A stretch of 64,000 nt of DNA from Dendrocalamus latiflorus. Lineage: Eukaryota; Streptophyta; Magnoliopsida; Poales; Poaceae. A program made the translations under genes and the position numbers. Shown piece by piece: positions 1-10,829 of this stretch. The notes under the pieces were generated by a model that was not told the origin of the DNA, searched no databases, and was given only the letters and a program-made list of their open reading frames with translations. The stretch lies in contig CM029664.1 in the NCBI GenBank assembly GCA_017311315.1, positions 25,313,271-25,377,270 of the forward strand, written 5' to 3'. Position 1 is the stretch's first letter, and each line of letters opens with the position of its first letter.

Positions 1-1096
1 CTCGGGTTGATCTGGGAGGAGTTGTAGACACGGACTCAACTTAAGAGTAAATTGGATCTACTTTTTTTGTTTTGAGGGAACACAAGATCAAGTTGCGCGA
101 AGGAACGCAAAGATCAGCACGTAAACAAAATTTCTAATGGATCAAGGCTGAACAAAACTCGCAAAAATAGCAGATGCGAAACTAGCGTTTGGATTTTTCT
201 GATTCAGATTGAAACATGCATCTTTCATTTGCAATTGGGTGCCTGTTTATCTTGTTCTTGCATGTTCTTCGATTGCTTGTAGGACAACAAGTACCCTCGT
301 GGTTACGTTGATTGTGCTCCGACAAGGTCACGAACAACCTCTGAATTGGTACCGATCGCTATGGCGCAATGTCCTTGGGGGGTTGTAGTCGGGTCATCAA
401 TGTTATCTCCATCCTCATTCGAATCTACCACTTTCATCGAAGAACGGGACCGCTAGTGCTATCACCAATGTTCAGCTTTAAGTATTCAGGAGCAGCCCTC
501 AATGCAATATCAGTGACTAGTCTCAAGTATTCAAAGGATATAAGTGAACCACGTATGTATGGTGTTCGGCTGAATGGTGTTCAAGGAAACCAACGCGTAC
601 ACTAACTCCCCTCTTGGTTTCGGATAGCACCTCCCTGGAGTTGGTTTCGGATGGCAACCTCCAAACGGATTCGGAAGTGGACAGCTACCCAAAACCGACA
701 TTGATTCTAGGGTCGTACTCGGATTGATCTGGGAGGAGTTGTAGCACAGACTCACGTCAAGAGTCAAATGAATCTAGTTTTTTTTGTTTGGATTCTTGGG
801 TTGTACTCGGGTTGATCTGGGAGGAGTTGTAGACACGGACTCAATTTCAAGAGTAAAATGAATCTATTGTTTTTGTTTTAAGGGAACACAAGATCAAGTT
901 GCGCGAAGGAACGCAGAGATCAGCACGTAAAGAAAATTTCTAATGCATCAAGGCTGAACAAAACTCGCAAAAATAGCAGATGCGAAACTAGCGTTTGGAT
1001 TTTTCTGATTCAGATTGAAACACACATCTTTCGTTTGCAATTGGGTTGCTGTTTATCTTGTTCTTGCCTGTTCTTCGATTGATTGTAGGACAACAA
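1..1096 (-). repeat. Tandem satellite, about 1.36 monomers, reverse orientation
   Basis: This is the same 807-810 bp repeat that fills much of the window, but reverse-complemented relative to 10830-62792. The diagnostic core TTGCGCC(A/T)TAGCGA lies on the minus strand, ending at 369. The first monomer is of the B type (core reads CCAT), and the partial second monomer (from about 1020) carries A-type variants. The array stops at 1096 where the copia LTR begins. Short ORFs here are by-products of the repeat. Orientation and period are read directly from the sequence. Confidence 0.93.
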
Positions 1097-2510
1097 TGAA
1101 GGAACGCGCGTAGGCTACGATAGCAGAAAATAAAAAAATTTCTACCGCGCACACCAGGACATCATGCTAAGAAGGGATCATAGATCGTTACCACTAGACG
1201 CGCAGCGCAGCGGAAGAAGAGTTGGAGAAGCCGATCCAACCACGCGCGTCGAGGTAGTAGTGGAAGTAGCCGATCGTCCCGAACAGATCGTCTCCTCCAC
1301 GCGATCAACCACACCACGAGCAGATCCAATCTGTAGTTTGTTGATGCCGATCAACGCCGCAACGAGCAGCGCCTCCACCGGTATCCACACGTCCGGGGCT
1401 GGAACTCCGATCGCGAGTGTACCAGCACTCGCGAGCGGCTAGGGTTTGGCTCGGGAGGTGGCGGCTAGGGTTTTGTTCGGGAGGAACATATGCGTGCATC
1501 CCTCAGCCCCCCCGCCTCCAAATATATAGACCTCCTCACTTGGGCCTCGTGGACCGAGGCCCAATAGGAGTCTATCCGGATCTCTATCCGAATTGAGCCC
1601 ACATCCGAATCACATTCGAATTAGTGTTCCAACCCGTTAAGTGTGCGACCCTGTAGGTTCACGTATACTTGGTCGCGACCCGGAAACACCTTTCCGGTCA
1701 CCCTGTTAATAGCGGCCTCTAGCAAGACATATTAACCCCAAAGTATACGTAAAGATCATATCGGCTGAACCTGTAATGTTCTCATGTACGAATCCTTTTG
1801 CCTCACGATATAGATTAAGCTCAAGGCGAGACCTGTGTCATCCTCTTAATGGCTCAATCACTCTCTCGATTCCGTGATGGATTATAAACTTGTGATTGAC
1901 TCCTCAATCACATTGGCATGGCCATGCACTTTCATAATCCATTACATCGAGGGGCCCAGAGATATCTCTCCCATAAGGAGGGGCAAATTCTATCTTGATC
2001 ATTCACATCCCACTACATGTTTCATAGCAAACCCGAAGACTACTTTTATGACTACCCAGTTACGGAGTAGTGGTTAGTAGTCCCAAAATAGGCTACTACG
2101 CATGTTGGGAACCATGATGATCTCAAGTCTAACGATTCTACATAAACACTACTTGAGACCAACTAATGACACATGGAATCTCTGCAGTGTCTCATGGCGG
2201 GTCTATCCAACATATGTTCACTAACACATGTCCATATTATTGATTTGGTATCTCCATACCATGATCCATGAGACATGATCATCAATCAATACATATGCTG
2301 ATCTTTGAATCATATATGTTCCTCATATGATATATGATCAGGGATCATTTAGAAATAGCAACATTTTGGCATTAAGAGTCTCATGAATAAGTCACATACT
2401 CATTGATCAATAATGATAATGTCTATTTCAAGGAACAAAGCAATGTATCATAAACATAGTATGTGATATATTCAACATCTCCATGTTGCCTCTAGGGCAT
2501 ATCACCAACA
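1097..2510 (-). repeat. copia 3' LTR
   Basis: This 1414-bp LTR begins, on the minus strand, TGTTGGTGATATGCC and ends CGTTCCTTCA. It matches 7978-9393 almost base for base. Over the first roughly 1180 bp I saw only a poly-A length difference, while six or seven small indels cluster in 2280-2490. That clustering looks more like local sequence error in the other copy than ageing. Confidence 0.96.
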
Positions 2511-2521
2511 GTCTCCCACTT
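2511..2521 (-). other. copia polypurine tract
   Basis: On the minus strand this reads AAGTGGGAGAC and directly abuts the 3' LTR, the position required for plus-strand DNA priming. It lies about 10 bp beyond the polyprotein stop codon. Confidence 0.85.
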
Positions 2522-2530
2522 GCACTAGAG

Positions 2531-5500
2531 TCAACCATGTAGGTATCTAATACCCATTGCCCTAGTGTGAGCCTCATGCTTTGGCTGGGGAAGCGGCTTT
2601 GTCAACGGATCTGCAATGTTCAAATCCGTTTGTACTTTGCATATCTTCACATCGCCTCTCTCCACAAGCTCGCGGATGAGATGAAATCGCCGTAGAATGT
2701 GCTTGGACTTCTGGTGCGATCTAGGCTCCTTGGCTTGCGCAATGGCCCCACTATTGTCACAGTAGAGGTCCATTGGGCTGGAGGCACTAGCCACCACACC
2801 AAGCTCAGAAACAAATTTCTTGATCCAAACAGCCTCTTTAGCAGCTTCAGAAGCTGCTATGTACTCGGCCTCTGTTGTAGAATCAGCAACCGTCTCCTGC
2901 TTGGAACTCTTCCAGCTCACCGCACCGCCATTCAGGCAGAACACAAATCCAGATTGCGATCTAAAATCATCTTTGTCAGTTTGGAAGCTAGCATCGGTGT
3001 AACCATTTACAACGAGCTCTTCCTCACCCCCATAGACGAGGAACACATCTTTAGTTCTTCTCAAGTACTTCAAGATGTTCTTTACGGCAATCCAGTGACT
3101 TTCACCTGGATCTGACTGGTATCTACTTGTAGCACTTAAAGCATACGAGACATCTGGACGTGTACAAAGCATGGCATACATAATGGATCCCATAGCCGAA
3201 GCATATGGAATCGCATTCATTTTATCCCGCTCATCAGGTGTACTAGGACACTGACTCTTGCTAAGATGTATACCATGTGACATAGGTAGGAAGCCTTTCT
3301 TGGAATCCTGCATGTTGAACCTTTTCAACACCTTGTCAATGTACGTATCTTGGCTTAATCCAATTAGCCTTCTTGATCTATCCCTATAGATCTTGATGCC
3401 CAGAATATATGCCGCCTCTCCTAAGTCTTTCATAGAGAAACTATTTTTCAATGAAGACTTAACAGATTCGAGCATAGGAATGTCATTTCCGATCAGTAAT
3501 ATGTCATCCACATATAAGACCAGAAACACGAGTGCGCTCCCACTAGCCTTTTTGTAAACACAAGGCTCTTCTTCGTTCTTGATGAAACCAAACCCTTTGA
3601 TTACTTCATCAAAACGAATGTTCCAACTCCGAGATGCCTGCTTTAATCCATAAATGGATCTTTGCAGCTTGCATATCTTTCCAGCTGATTGCGGATCGAC
3701 AAAACCCGTGGGCTGTGTCATGTACACATCCTCACTCAGATTTCCATTAAGGAAAGCTGTTTTGACATCCATTTGCCATATTTCATAGTCGAAATATGCA
3801 GCAATCGCTAGAATGATCCGAATAGACTTTATCATTGCGACGGGCGAAAAAGTTTCATCATAATCAACACCTTGAATTTGTTTGAAACCTTTGGCCACCA
3901 ATCGCGCTTTATAGATGTGAACATTTCCATCTATGTCTATCTTTTTCTTGAAAATCCATTTGCACTCAATGGTTTTAACACCATCAGGTGGATCAACCAA
4001 GTTCCAAACATGATTACTGTGCATGGATTCAATTTCGGATCTCATGGCTTCAAGCCATTTCTCAGAGTCTGGTCCCACCATCGCTTCTTCATAGGTCTTA
4101 GGCTCATCGTTGTCTAACAACAATATGTCCCGTTGTTGAGTAGTCAAGAACATGTACCTTTCAGGTGCACGACGTGACCTCTCTGACCTACGTGGTGCCG
4201 GTGTGTCCACAACAGGTTCTTCAACAGTTTGTTCATCCTGTTGTGGTTCTGTAGGAGCTGAAACGTTTTCAGGTGTTTCCCGAATTTCTTCAAGTTGCAC
4301 CATGCTCCCACTATCCCTTCTTGAGAGAAACTCTTTCTCTAAGAAGACACCATGCCGGGCGACAAACACTTTGCCTTCTCCTTGATTATAGAAGTAATAT
4401 CCTTTTGTTTCCTTAGGATACCCGATAAAGAAGCATTTATCAGATTTAGGACTGAGCTTATCAGATTGTAAACGTTTTACATAAGCCTCACATCCCCAAA
4501 TCTTAAGAAAAGACAAGCTAGGACGTTGTCCTGTCCACATCTCATATGGTGTCTTTTCTACTGATTTTGATGGAACCCTGTTTAGTGTGAAAGCGGCTGT
4601 TTCAAGAGCGTACCCCCAAAAAGACAACGGAAGATCACTTTGGCTCATCATGGAGCGCACCATATCTAATAAGGTGCGATTTCTCCGTTCAGATACCCCA
4701 TTCCATTGAGGTGTTCCTGGCGGAGTCAATTGTGGAACAATTCCACAATCCTTCAGATGATTGCCAAACTCATGGCTCAAATACTCGCCTCCACGATCAG
4801 ATCGTAGAAACTTGATTGTCTTGCCTAAATGATTTTGCACTTCATTTTGGAATTCTTTGAACTTTTCAAAGGATTCGGACTTATGCTTCATCAGGTAGAT
4901 ATACCCATATCTACTAAAATCATCAGTGAAAGTTATGAAGTACTGAAAACCACCTCTGGCTGTTGAGCTCATTGGTCCACATACATCAGAATGTACGAGT
5001 GCCAATAAGTCACTTGCCCGTTCACCTTGACCGGTGAAAGGTGCCTTTGTCATCTTGCCAAGTAAACAAGATTCGCATGTCTCAAATGATTCAAAATCAA
5101 ATGAGTGCAGAATACCATCTCTATGGAGCTTCTCCATGCGTTTCTCATTTATGTGACCTAAGCGACAGTGCCAAATGAACGTGGGATTCAAATCATTCGA
5201 ACGTTGCCTCTTTGCATTAATGTTATAGACCGGTGACTCTTCAAGAGTAAGAACATATAACCCATTCACCAATGGAGTATGACAATAGAACATATCTTTG
5301 AAATAAAGAGAACAACCATTGTTCACAGATCTAAAGTCATAACCTTCTGCTTGCAAACATGAAGCAGAAATAATGTTCTTGGAAAGAGATGGAACACAAT
5401 AACAATTATTCAATTCCAAAACTAATCCTGAAGGTAAAGACAATGGCATGGTGCCAACAGCGACCGCAGCAACTTTTGCTCCATTGCCAACGCGAAGATC

Positions 5501-6490
5501 CACTTCGCTCCTCCTCAAACTTCTACTTCTTCTTAGCCCCTGCAACGATTTGCAAAGGTGAGCAACCGATCCGGTATCAAATACCCAAGAATCAGTGGAT
5601 GAAGTAGCAAGATTGATCTCTATAACATTTATACCTGGAGAGGAAGTCGTACTTCCCTTCTTCTTCTCAAGATCCTCCAAGTACTTTGGGCAGTTCCTTT
5701 TCCAATGACCTGATTGCTTACAGTAGTAACAATCTGCATTAGGAGCAGCGCCCTTCTTGACTTGCTTGGCCTTAGAACTGCTCGCGATCTCATCGGGAGC
5801 TAACTTTCTTTTGACCGCGCCTTTCTTGACATTGGGCTTGCCCTTGCCTTTCTGCATCATCATCACATGATTGCTGCTTTTCTTAATGCTTTCCTCGGCA
5901 GCTTTTAGCATCCCATGCAACTCTGCCAAGGTCTTATCCATGTTGTTCATGTGATAGTTCAGTATGAATGGCTCAAAGCTCGGGGGGAGCGACTGGAGAA
6001 TCACATCAGTAGCCAACTCTTGGCTAAGGGGAAAACCAAGCTTTTCCAGACTCTCAATGTAGCCAATCATCTTAATCACATGAGGGCTGACGGGATTCCC
6101 TTCTGCAAGCCTGCACGCAAACAAGGACTTTGAAGTGTTGAACCTCTCAGCCCTTGCTTGGTTCTCAAACATACCACGCAACCCCACAATGATATTGTAG
6201 GCATCTGTGTTCTCATATTGCTTCTGAAGCTCAGAGGACATTGTGGCAAGCATGAGACAGCTCACATCAAGGTAATCATTCGTTTGCTTCTCATAAGCTC
6301 TCCGTGCAGCCGCAGTAGCATTATCAGGCAAGTCATCAGGATAATGAGACTCAAGGACATACTCCTTGCGCTCTTGCTTGAGAACAATTCTCAAGTTGCG
6401 ATACCAATCCATAAAGTTCGTTCCATTGAGTTTTTCTTTCTCAAGAATAGATCGCAAATTAAAAGAACTGGATGCGGCATTAGTTGACAT
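2531..6490 (-). CDS. Ty1/copia gag-pol polyprotein, intact
   Basis: The 1319-aa ORF encodes the full copia replication machinery. In order I see: a gag region from the N-terminus (UBN2/DUF4219-like, with NGTNFMDWYRNLR near residues 22-34); a CCHC knuckle at C254-C257-H262-C267; an aspartic protease with DTGS at 305-308; the GAG-pre-integrase region with HCRLGH near 441; the integrase core with D502, D565 and E601 (exactly 35 residues between the last two, the usual D,D35E spacing); a copia-type reverse transcriptase with D908 and YVDD at 993-996; and RNase H with D1166, E1207 and D1245. The C-terminus carries the family-typical ADPLTKPLP. There are no frameshifts or internal stops and the length is normal. 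Gag and pol are in one frame, as is usual for plant copia. The start lies behind a long leader. Function is certain at family level; activity is an inference. Confidence 0.97.
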   Translation of the reverse strand: MSTNAASSSFNLRSILEKEKLNGTNFMDWYRNLRIVLKQERKEYVLESHYPDDLPDNATAAARRAYEKQTNDYLDVSCLMLATMSSELQKQYENTDAYNIIVGLRGMFENQARAERFNTSKSLFACRLAEGNPVSPHVIKMIGYIESLEKLGFPLSQELATDVILQSLPPSFEPFILNYHMNNMDKTLAELHGMLKAAEESIKKSSNHVMMMQKGKGKPNVKKGAVKRKLAPDEIASSSKAKQVKKGAAPNADCYYCKQSGHWKRNCPKYLEDLEKKKGSTTSSPGINVIEINLATSSTDSWVFDTGSVAHLCKSLQGLRRSRSLRRSEVDLRVGNGAKVAAVAVGTMPLSLPSGLVLELNNCYCVPSLSKNIISASCLQAEGYDFRSVNNGCSLYFKDMFYCHTPLVNGLYVLTLEESPVYNINAKRQRSNDLNPTFIWHCRLGHINEKRMEKLHRDGILHSFDFESFETCESCLLGKMTKAPFTGQGERASDLLALVHSDVCGPMSSTARGGFQYFITFTDDFSRYGYIYLMKHKSESFEKFKEFQNEVQNHLGKTIKFLRSDRGGEYLSHEFGNHLKDCGIVPQLTPPGTPQWNGVSERRNRTLLDMVRSMMSQSDLPLSFWGYALETAAFTLNRVPSKSVEKTPYEMWTGQRPSLSFLKIWGCEAYVKRLQSDKLSPKSDKCFFIGYPKETKGYYFYNQGEGKVFVARHGVFLEKEFLSRRDSGSMVQLEEIRETPENVSAPTEPQQDEQTVEEPVVDTPAPRRSERSRRAPERYMFLTTQQRDILLLDNDEPKTYEEAMVGPDSEKWLEAMRSEIESMHSNHVWNLVDPPDGVKTIECKWIFKKKIDIDGNVHIYKARLVAKGFKQIQGVDYDETFSPVAMIKSIRIILAIAAYFDYEIWQMDVKTAFLNGNLSEDVYMTQPTGFVDPQSAGKICKLQRSIYGLKQASRSWNIRFDEVIKGFGFIKNEEEPCVYKKASGSALVFLVLYVDDILLIGNDIPMLESVKSSLKNSFSMKDLGEAAYILGIKIYRDRSRRLIGLSQDTYIDKVLKRFNMQDSKKGFLPMSHGIHLSKSQCPSTPDERDKMNAIPYASAMGSIMYAMLCTRPDVSYALSATSRYQSDPGESHWIAVKNILKYLRRTKDVFLVYGGEEELVVNGYTDASFQTDKDDFRSQSGFVFCLNGGAVSWKSSKQETVADSTTEAEYIAASEAAKEAVWIKKFVSELGVVASASSPMDLYCDNSGAIAQAKEPRSHQKSKHILRRFHLIRELVERGDVKICKVQTDLNIADPLTKPLPQPKHEAHTRAMGIRYLHG

Positions 6491-7415
6491 GATCTACAAC
6501 AAAGAATATGCAAAGTTTAGCACTATGTTTATGTTCATCTTTTATTAAACAATTTAACAAAAGACTCCCACTATGTGTTTTGCAACAAAACTCCCTCTAA
6601 GTTACATAGTGGGTCAAGAACCTCATTTCACTAATTCCTAGTGAGCTTTGGCATCACGGCTAGAAAACTAGTGACATGGGTAAGCAACACCTTGCTAATC
6701 ACATCCCTATGTGACTCTTGCTTGTTGGGTGACATCAACATGCCCCGGCCCCAATCTATGCCCCAAGGTCCAAAACTGTTTTGATAACCTTGTTAAGTAA
6801 ACCAAATGCTTCCGCATGTAGATGTCCGACATCTACCCCAAATAATGATGATAACCGACGGCACTCTACTTTGGTAGACCTACCATGCGGTGATCATTAT
6901 CTTTTGGTGCAACATATGGAAGGGCATGAACACCTAATTTTATGAGGGATTCTATCCAAAGCAACATATGACAAAAACATTGCATAAGAATAAGATAGAT
7001 AATATCACAGATAAACACATTTAACTGTGAAGTAGTATGGCCCAAACAAATGGTGATCTCCATCTCCATGTAGGTGTAGACGATCTCCATCCTCCACATC
7101 ACTCCTTTAGGCCACCATGCTTGAAAGCTTGTAACCTCAAAACTAGGCTACTACCTATAATAGCTAGAAATTGAAGATTACAAAGATAGATTCAAGCATT
7201 AAGGTCGACACGCAGGTCGTTAAATACAATATAGACAGCTAACAATAGCTGAAATAATCATGACACGCAGGCCATGAACGAATGTTACATGCATCACATA
7301 CATCTCATACATTCCAATAAGATATAGGGCCATACTATTCACGTCATTCTCTGCAAAAACAAGTTAGACGTAGAATCGTATTCTACCTAACGATGTGAAC
7401 CCAAGACGCTATACA

Positions 7416-7512
7416 AGGCGGGTACGCACGGCGGTCCCGCTGGCCGGTCAGCGGGCGGGGGGTCGAGGGGGGGGCCGCCCCCCGCGGGTTTCAGGGCAGC
7501 GCCCTGAACACC
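7416..7512. other. GC-rich, self-complementary island in the copia leader
   Basis: Long runs of G followed by runs of C, plus the short palindrome CAGGGC-AGC-GCCCTG, make this the most structured part of the leader. In the genomic RNA (minus strand) it would form stable hairpins. Similar GC-rich palindromic stretches are common in plant retroelement leaders. A role in packaging or dimerisation is only a guess. Confidence 0.5.
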
Positions 7513-7557
7513 CTACGAAATTTACAGATCCAATCTATGAAATCGCAATGGAAAAAC

Positions 7558-7796
7558 TATTCGGCACAACCACCTTATGCCGATCCGAGACATTCTCTAG
7601 GATGCTAGTTTTTCCACTGGGCCGAGGCCATCAGATCCGTAACCTACTAGTATTCGGCATAACCACCTTATGCCGATCCGAGACAATCTCTAGGGCACTA
7701 GTATTCCCACTGGCCCGAGGCTATCAGATTCGTATCCTACTAGTATTCGACATAACCACCTTATGCCGATCCGAGACAATCTCTAGGGCACTAGTA
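7558..7796 (-). repeat. 93-bp tandem repeat, about 2.6 copies, in the copia leader
   Basis: Units start at 7558, 7651 and 7744, exactly 93 bp apart. Each contains CACCTTATGCCGATCCGAGA followed by a CTCTAG motif and an ACTAGT-like motif. The third unit is cut short near 7796. Copies 2 and 3 are closer to each other than to copy 1, as expected from stepwise duplication. Confidence 0.9.
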
Positions 7797-7964
7797 GTGA
7801 TACAATCTGCGCCTCATCCAACCCCTATTCACCGATTGATCTCATCAACCCGTGCTACCATCGATTCATCACATGAACCGACTGATCTAGACTGTAATAG
7901 ATCCAATCTACTACAACCGCATATCATCATATGCGCTGATCCAGATCGCAAACTAAGCAAGATC

Positions 7965-7976
7965 GCTCTGATACCA
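7965..7976 (-). other. copia primer binding site (tRNA-iMet type)
   Basis: On the minus strand this reads TGGTATCAGAGC, the standard plant initiator-Met tRNA complement, one base after the 5' LTR end. Confidence 0.95.
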
Positions 7977-7977
7977 C

Positions 7978-9393
7978 TGAAGGAACGCGCGTAGGCTACG
8001 ATAGCAGAAAATAAAAAATTTCTACCGCGCACACCAGGACATCATGCTAAGAAGGGATCATAGATCGTTACCACTAGACGCGCAGCGCAGCGGAAGAAGA
8101 GTTGGAGAAGCCGATCCAACCACGCGCGTCGAGGTAGTAGTGGAAGTAGCCGATCGTCCCGAACAGATCGTCTCCTCCACGCGATCAACCACACCACGAG
8201 CAGATCCAATCTGTAGTTTGTTGATGCCGATCAACGCCGCAACGAGCAGCGCCTCCACCGGTATCCACACGTCCGGGGCTGGAACTCCGATCGCGAGTGT
8301 ACCAGCACTCGCGAGCGGCTAGGGTTTGGCTCGGGAGGTGGCGGCTAGGGTTTTGTTCGGGAGGAACATATGCGTGCATCCCTCAGCCCCCCCGCCTCCA
8401 AATATATAGACCTCCTCACTTGGGCCTCGTGGACCGAGGCCCAATAGGAGTCTATCCGGATCTCTATCCGAATTGAGCCCACATCCGAATCACATTCGAA
8501 TTAGTGTTCCAACCCGTTAAGTGTGCGACCCTGTAGGTTCACGTATACTTGGTCGCGACCCGGAAACACCTTTCCGGTCACCCTGTTAATAGCGGCCTCT
8601 AGCAAGACATATTAACCCCAAAGTATACGTAAAGATCATATCGGCTGAACCTGTAATGTTCTCATGTACGAATCCTTTTGCCTCACGATATAGATTAAGC
8701 TCAAGGCGAGACCTGTGTCATCCTCTTAATGGCTCAATCACTCTCTCGATTCCGTGATGGATTATAAACTTGTGATTGACTCCTCAATCACATTGGCATG
8801 GCCATGCACTTTCATAATCCATTACATCGAGGGGCCCAGAGATATCTCTCCCATAAGGAGGGGCAAATTCTATCTTGATCATTCACATCCCACTACATGT
8901 TTCATAGCAAACCCGAAGACTACTTTTATGACTACCCAGTTACGGAGTAGTGGTTAGTAGTCCCAAAATAGGCTACTACGCATGTTGGGAACCATGATGA
9001 TCTCAAGTCTAACGATTCTACATAAACACTACTTGAGACCAACTAATGACACATGGAATCTCTGCAGTGTCTCATGGCGGGTCTATCCAACATATGTTCA
9101 CTAACACATGTCCATATTATTGATTTGGTATCTCCATACCATGATCCATGAGACATGATCATCAATCAATACATATGCTGATACTTTGAATCATATATGT
9201 TCCTCATATGATATATGATCAGGGATCATTTAGAATAGCCAACATTTTGGCATTAAGAGTCTCATGAATAAGTCACAATACTCATTGATCAATAATGATA
9301 ATGTCTATTCAAGGAACAAAGCAATGTATCATAAACATAGTATGTGATATATTCAACATCGCTCATTGTTGCCTCTAGGGCATATCACCAACA
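7978..9393 (-). repeat. copia 5' LTR
   Basis: This 1416-bp LTR is the partner of 1097-2510 and drives transcription leftwards. Its U3 end (9180-9370) has a cluster of single-base indels against the other LTR. Comparable indels continue past the element into the neighbouring satellite (9540-9740), suggesting a low-quality consensus patch. Confidence 0.96.
8401..8409 (-). promoter_or_regulatory. TATA box of the copia 5' LTR
   Basis: Minus strand reads CTATATATT within an otherwise GC-rich stretch, about 420 bp upstream of the LTR end. The same box is present in the 3' LTR at 1521-1529. Predicted from sequence only. Confidence 0.6.
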
Positions 9394-10729
9394 GTATTCA
9401 GGAGCAGCCCTCAATGCAATATCAATGACTAGCCTCAAGTATTCAAAGGATATAAGTGAACCTGTACGTATGGTGTTCGGCTGTATGGTTGTTCAAGGAA
9501 ACCAACGCGTGCACCAACTCCCCTCTTGGTTTCCGGATAGCACCTCCGTGGAGGTTGTTTCGGATGGCAACCCCCAAACGATTCGGAAGGGGACAGCTAG
9601 CCAAAACCGACTTTCCGATTACTAGGGTCGTACTCGGATTGATTTGGGAGGAGTTGTAGACACGGACTCACTTCAAGAGTCAAATGAATCTACTTTTTTG
9701 TTAGGATCTAGGGCTGTACTCGGGTTGATCTGGAGGAGTTGTAGACACGGACTCAACTTCAAGAGTAAATTGGATCTAGTTTTTTTGTTTTAAGGGAACA
9801 CAAGATCAAGTTGCGCGAAGGAACGCAAAGATCAGCACGTAAAGAAAATTTCTAATGCATCAAGGCTGAACAAAACTCGCAAAAATAGCAGATGCGAAAC
9901 TAGCGTTTGGATTTTACTGATTCAGATTGAAACACACATGTTTCGTTTGCAATTGCGTTGCTGTTTATCTTGTTCTTGCCTGTTCTTCGATTGCTTGTAG
10001 GACAACAAGTACCCTCGTGGTTACGTTGATTGTGCTCCGACAAGGTCACGAGCAACCTCTGGAGTTTGTATCGATCGCTAAGGCGCAACGTCCTTGGGGG
10101 TTGTATTCGGGTCGTCAACGTTATCTCCATCCTCAATCGAATCTACCACTTTCATCGAAGAACGGGACCACCAGTGCTGTCGCCAATGTTCAGCATTAAG
10201 TATTTAGGAGCAGCCCTCAATGCAATATCAATGACTTGCCTCAAGTATTCAAAGGATATAAGTGAACCTGTACGTATGGTGTTCGGCTGTATGGTTGTTC
10301 AAGGAAACCAACGCGTGCACCAACTCCCCTCTTGGTTTCCGGATAGCACCTCCGTGGAGTTGGTTTCGGATGGCAACCTCCAAACGGATTCGGAAGGGGA
10401 CAGCTAGCCAAAACCGACTTCGATTCTAGGGTCGTACTCGGATTGATCTGGGAGGAGTTGTAGACACGGACTCACCTTCAAGAGTCAAATGAATCTACTT
10501 TTTTGTGTTAGGATTCTAGGGCTGTACTCGGGTTGATCTGGGAGGAGTTGTAGACACGAACTCAACTTCAAGAGTAAATTGGATCTACTTTTTTGTTTTA
10601 AGGGAACACAAGATCAAGTTGCGCGAAGGAACGCAAAGATCAGCACGTAAACAAATTCTAATGGATCAAGGCCGAACAAAACTCGCAAAAATAGCAGATG
10701 CGAAACTAGCGTTTGGATTTTTCTGATTC
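9394..10729 (-). repeat. Tandem satellite, about 1.65 monomers, reverse orientation
   Basis: This continues the array broken by the copia element and has the same orientation as 1-1096. It starts inside an A-type monomer (signature CCTGTACGTATGG), and the next monomer (core on the minus strand, 10081-10089) is also A-like, so the A/B alternation is not kept here. It stops at the N gap. Confidence 0.92.
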
Positions 10730-10829
10730 NNNNNNNNNNNNNNNNNNNNNNNNNNNNNNNNNNNNNNNNNNNNNNNNNNNNNNNNNNNNNNNNNNNNNNN
10801 NNNNNNNNNNNNNNNNNNNNNNNNNNNNN
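10730..10829. other. Assembly gap, exactly 100 N
   Basis: A run of 100 N is the conventional placeholder for a gap of unknown size. The satellite reads in reverse before the gap and forward after it, so the join is not supported by sequence. Confidence 0.99.

Larger units (their letters stand above)
6491..7964 (-). other. copia 5' untranslated leader, 1.47 kb
   Basis: This lies between the primer binding site and the gag start codon (transcribed right to left). No ORF of credible coding character was seen. It contains three 93-bp tandem units (7558-7796) and a GC-rich island (about 7416-7512), in otherwise AT-rich sequence. The leader is unusually long for a copia element and presumably carries packaging and translation-control signals (inference). 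Confidence 0.75.
1097..9393 (-). mobile_element. Ty1/copia LTR retrotransposon, nearly complete, minus strand
   Basis: The element consists of two 1.41-kb LTRs with TG...CA ends, a tRNA-iMet-type primer binding site next to the right (5') LTR, a polypurine tract next to the left (3') LTR, and one uninterrupted gag-pol ORF in copia order (gag, protease, integrase, reverse transcriptase, RNase H). It looks autonomous and young. The flanks do not show a target-site duplication: bases just before it (AACAA) and just after it (GTATT) differ. Relative to intact monomers about 192 bp of satellite is missing at the insertion point. Copia lineage (Tork, Angela, etc.) is not assigned. Confidence 0.96.

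Noticed and set aside
7395..7994. 199-codon ORF antisense to the copia leader
   Set aside because: It runs through the 93-bp tandem repeats, GC-rich island and primer binding site on the non-transcribed strand.
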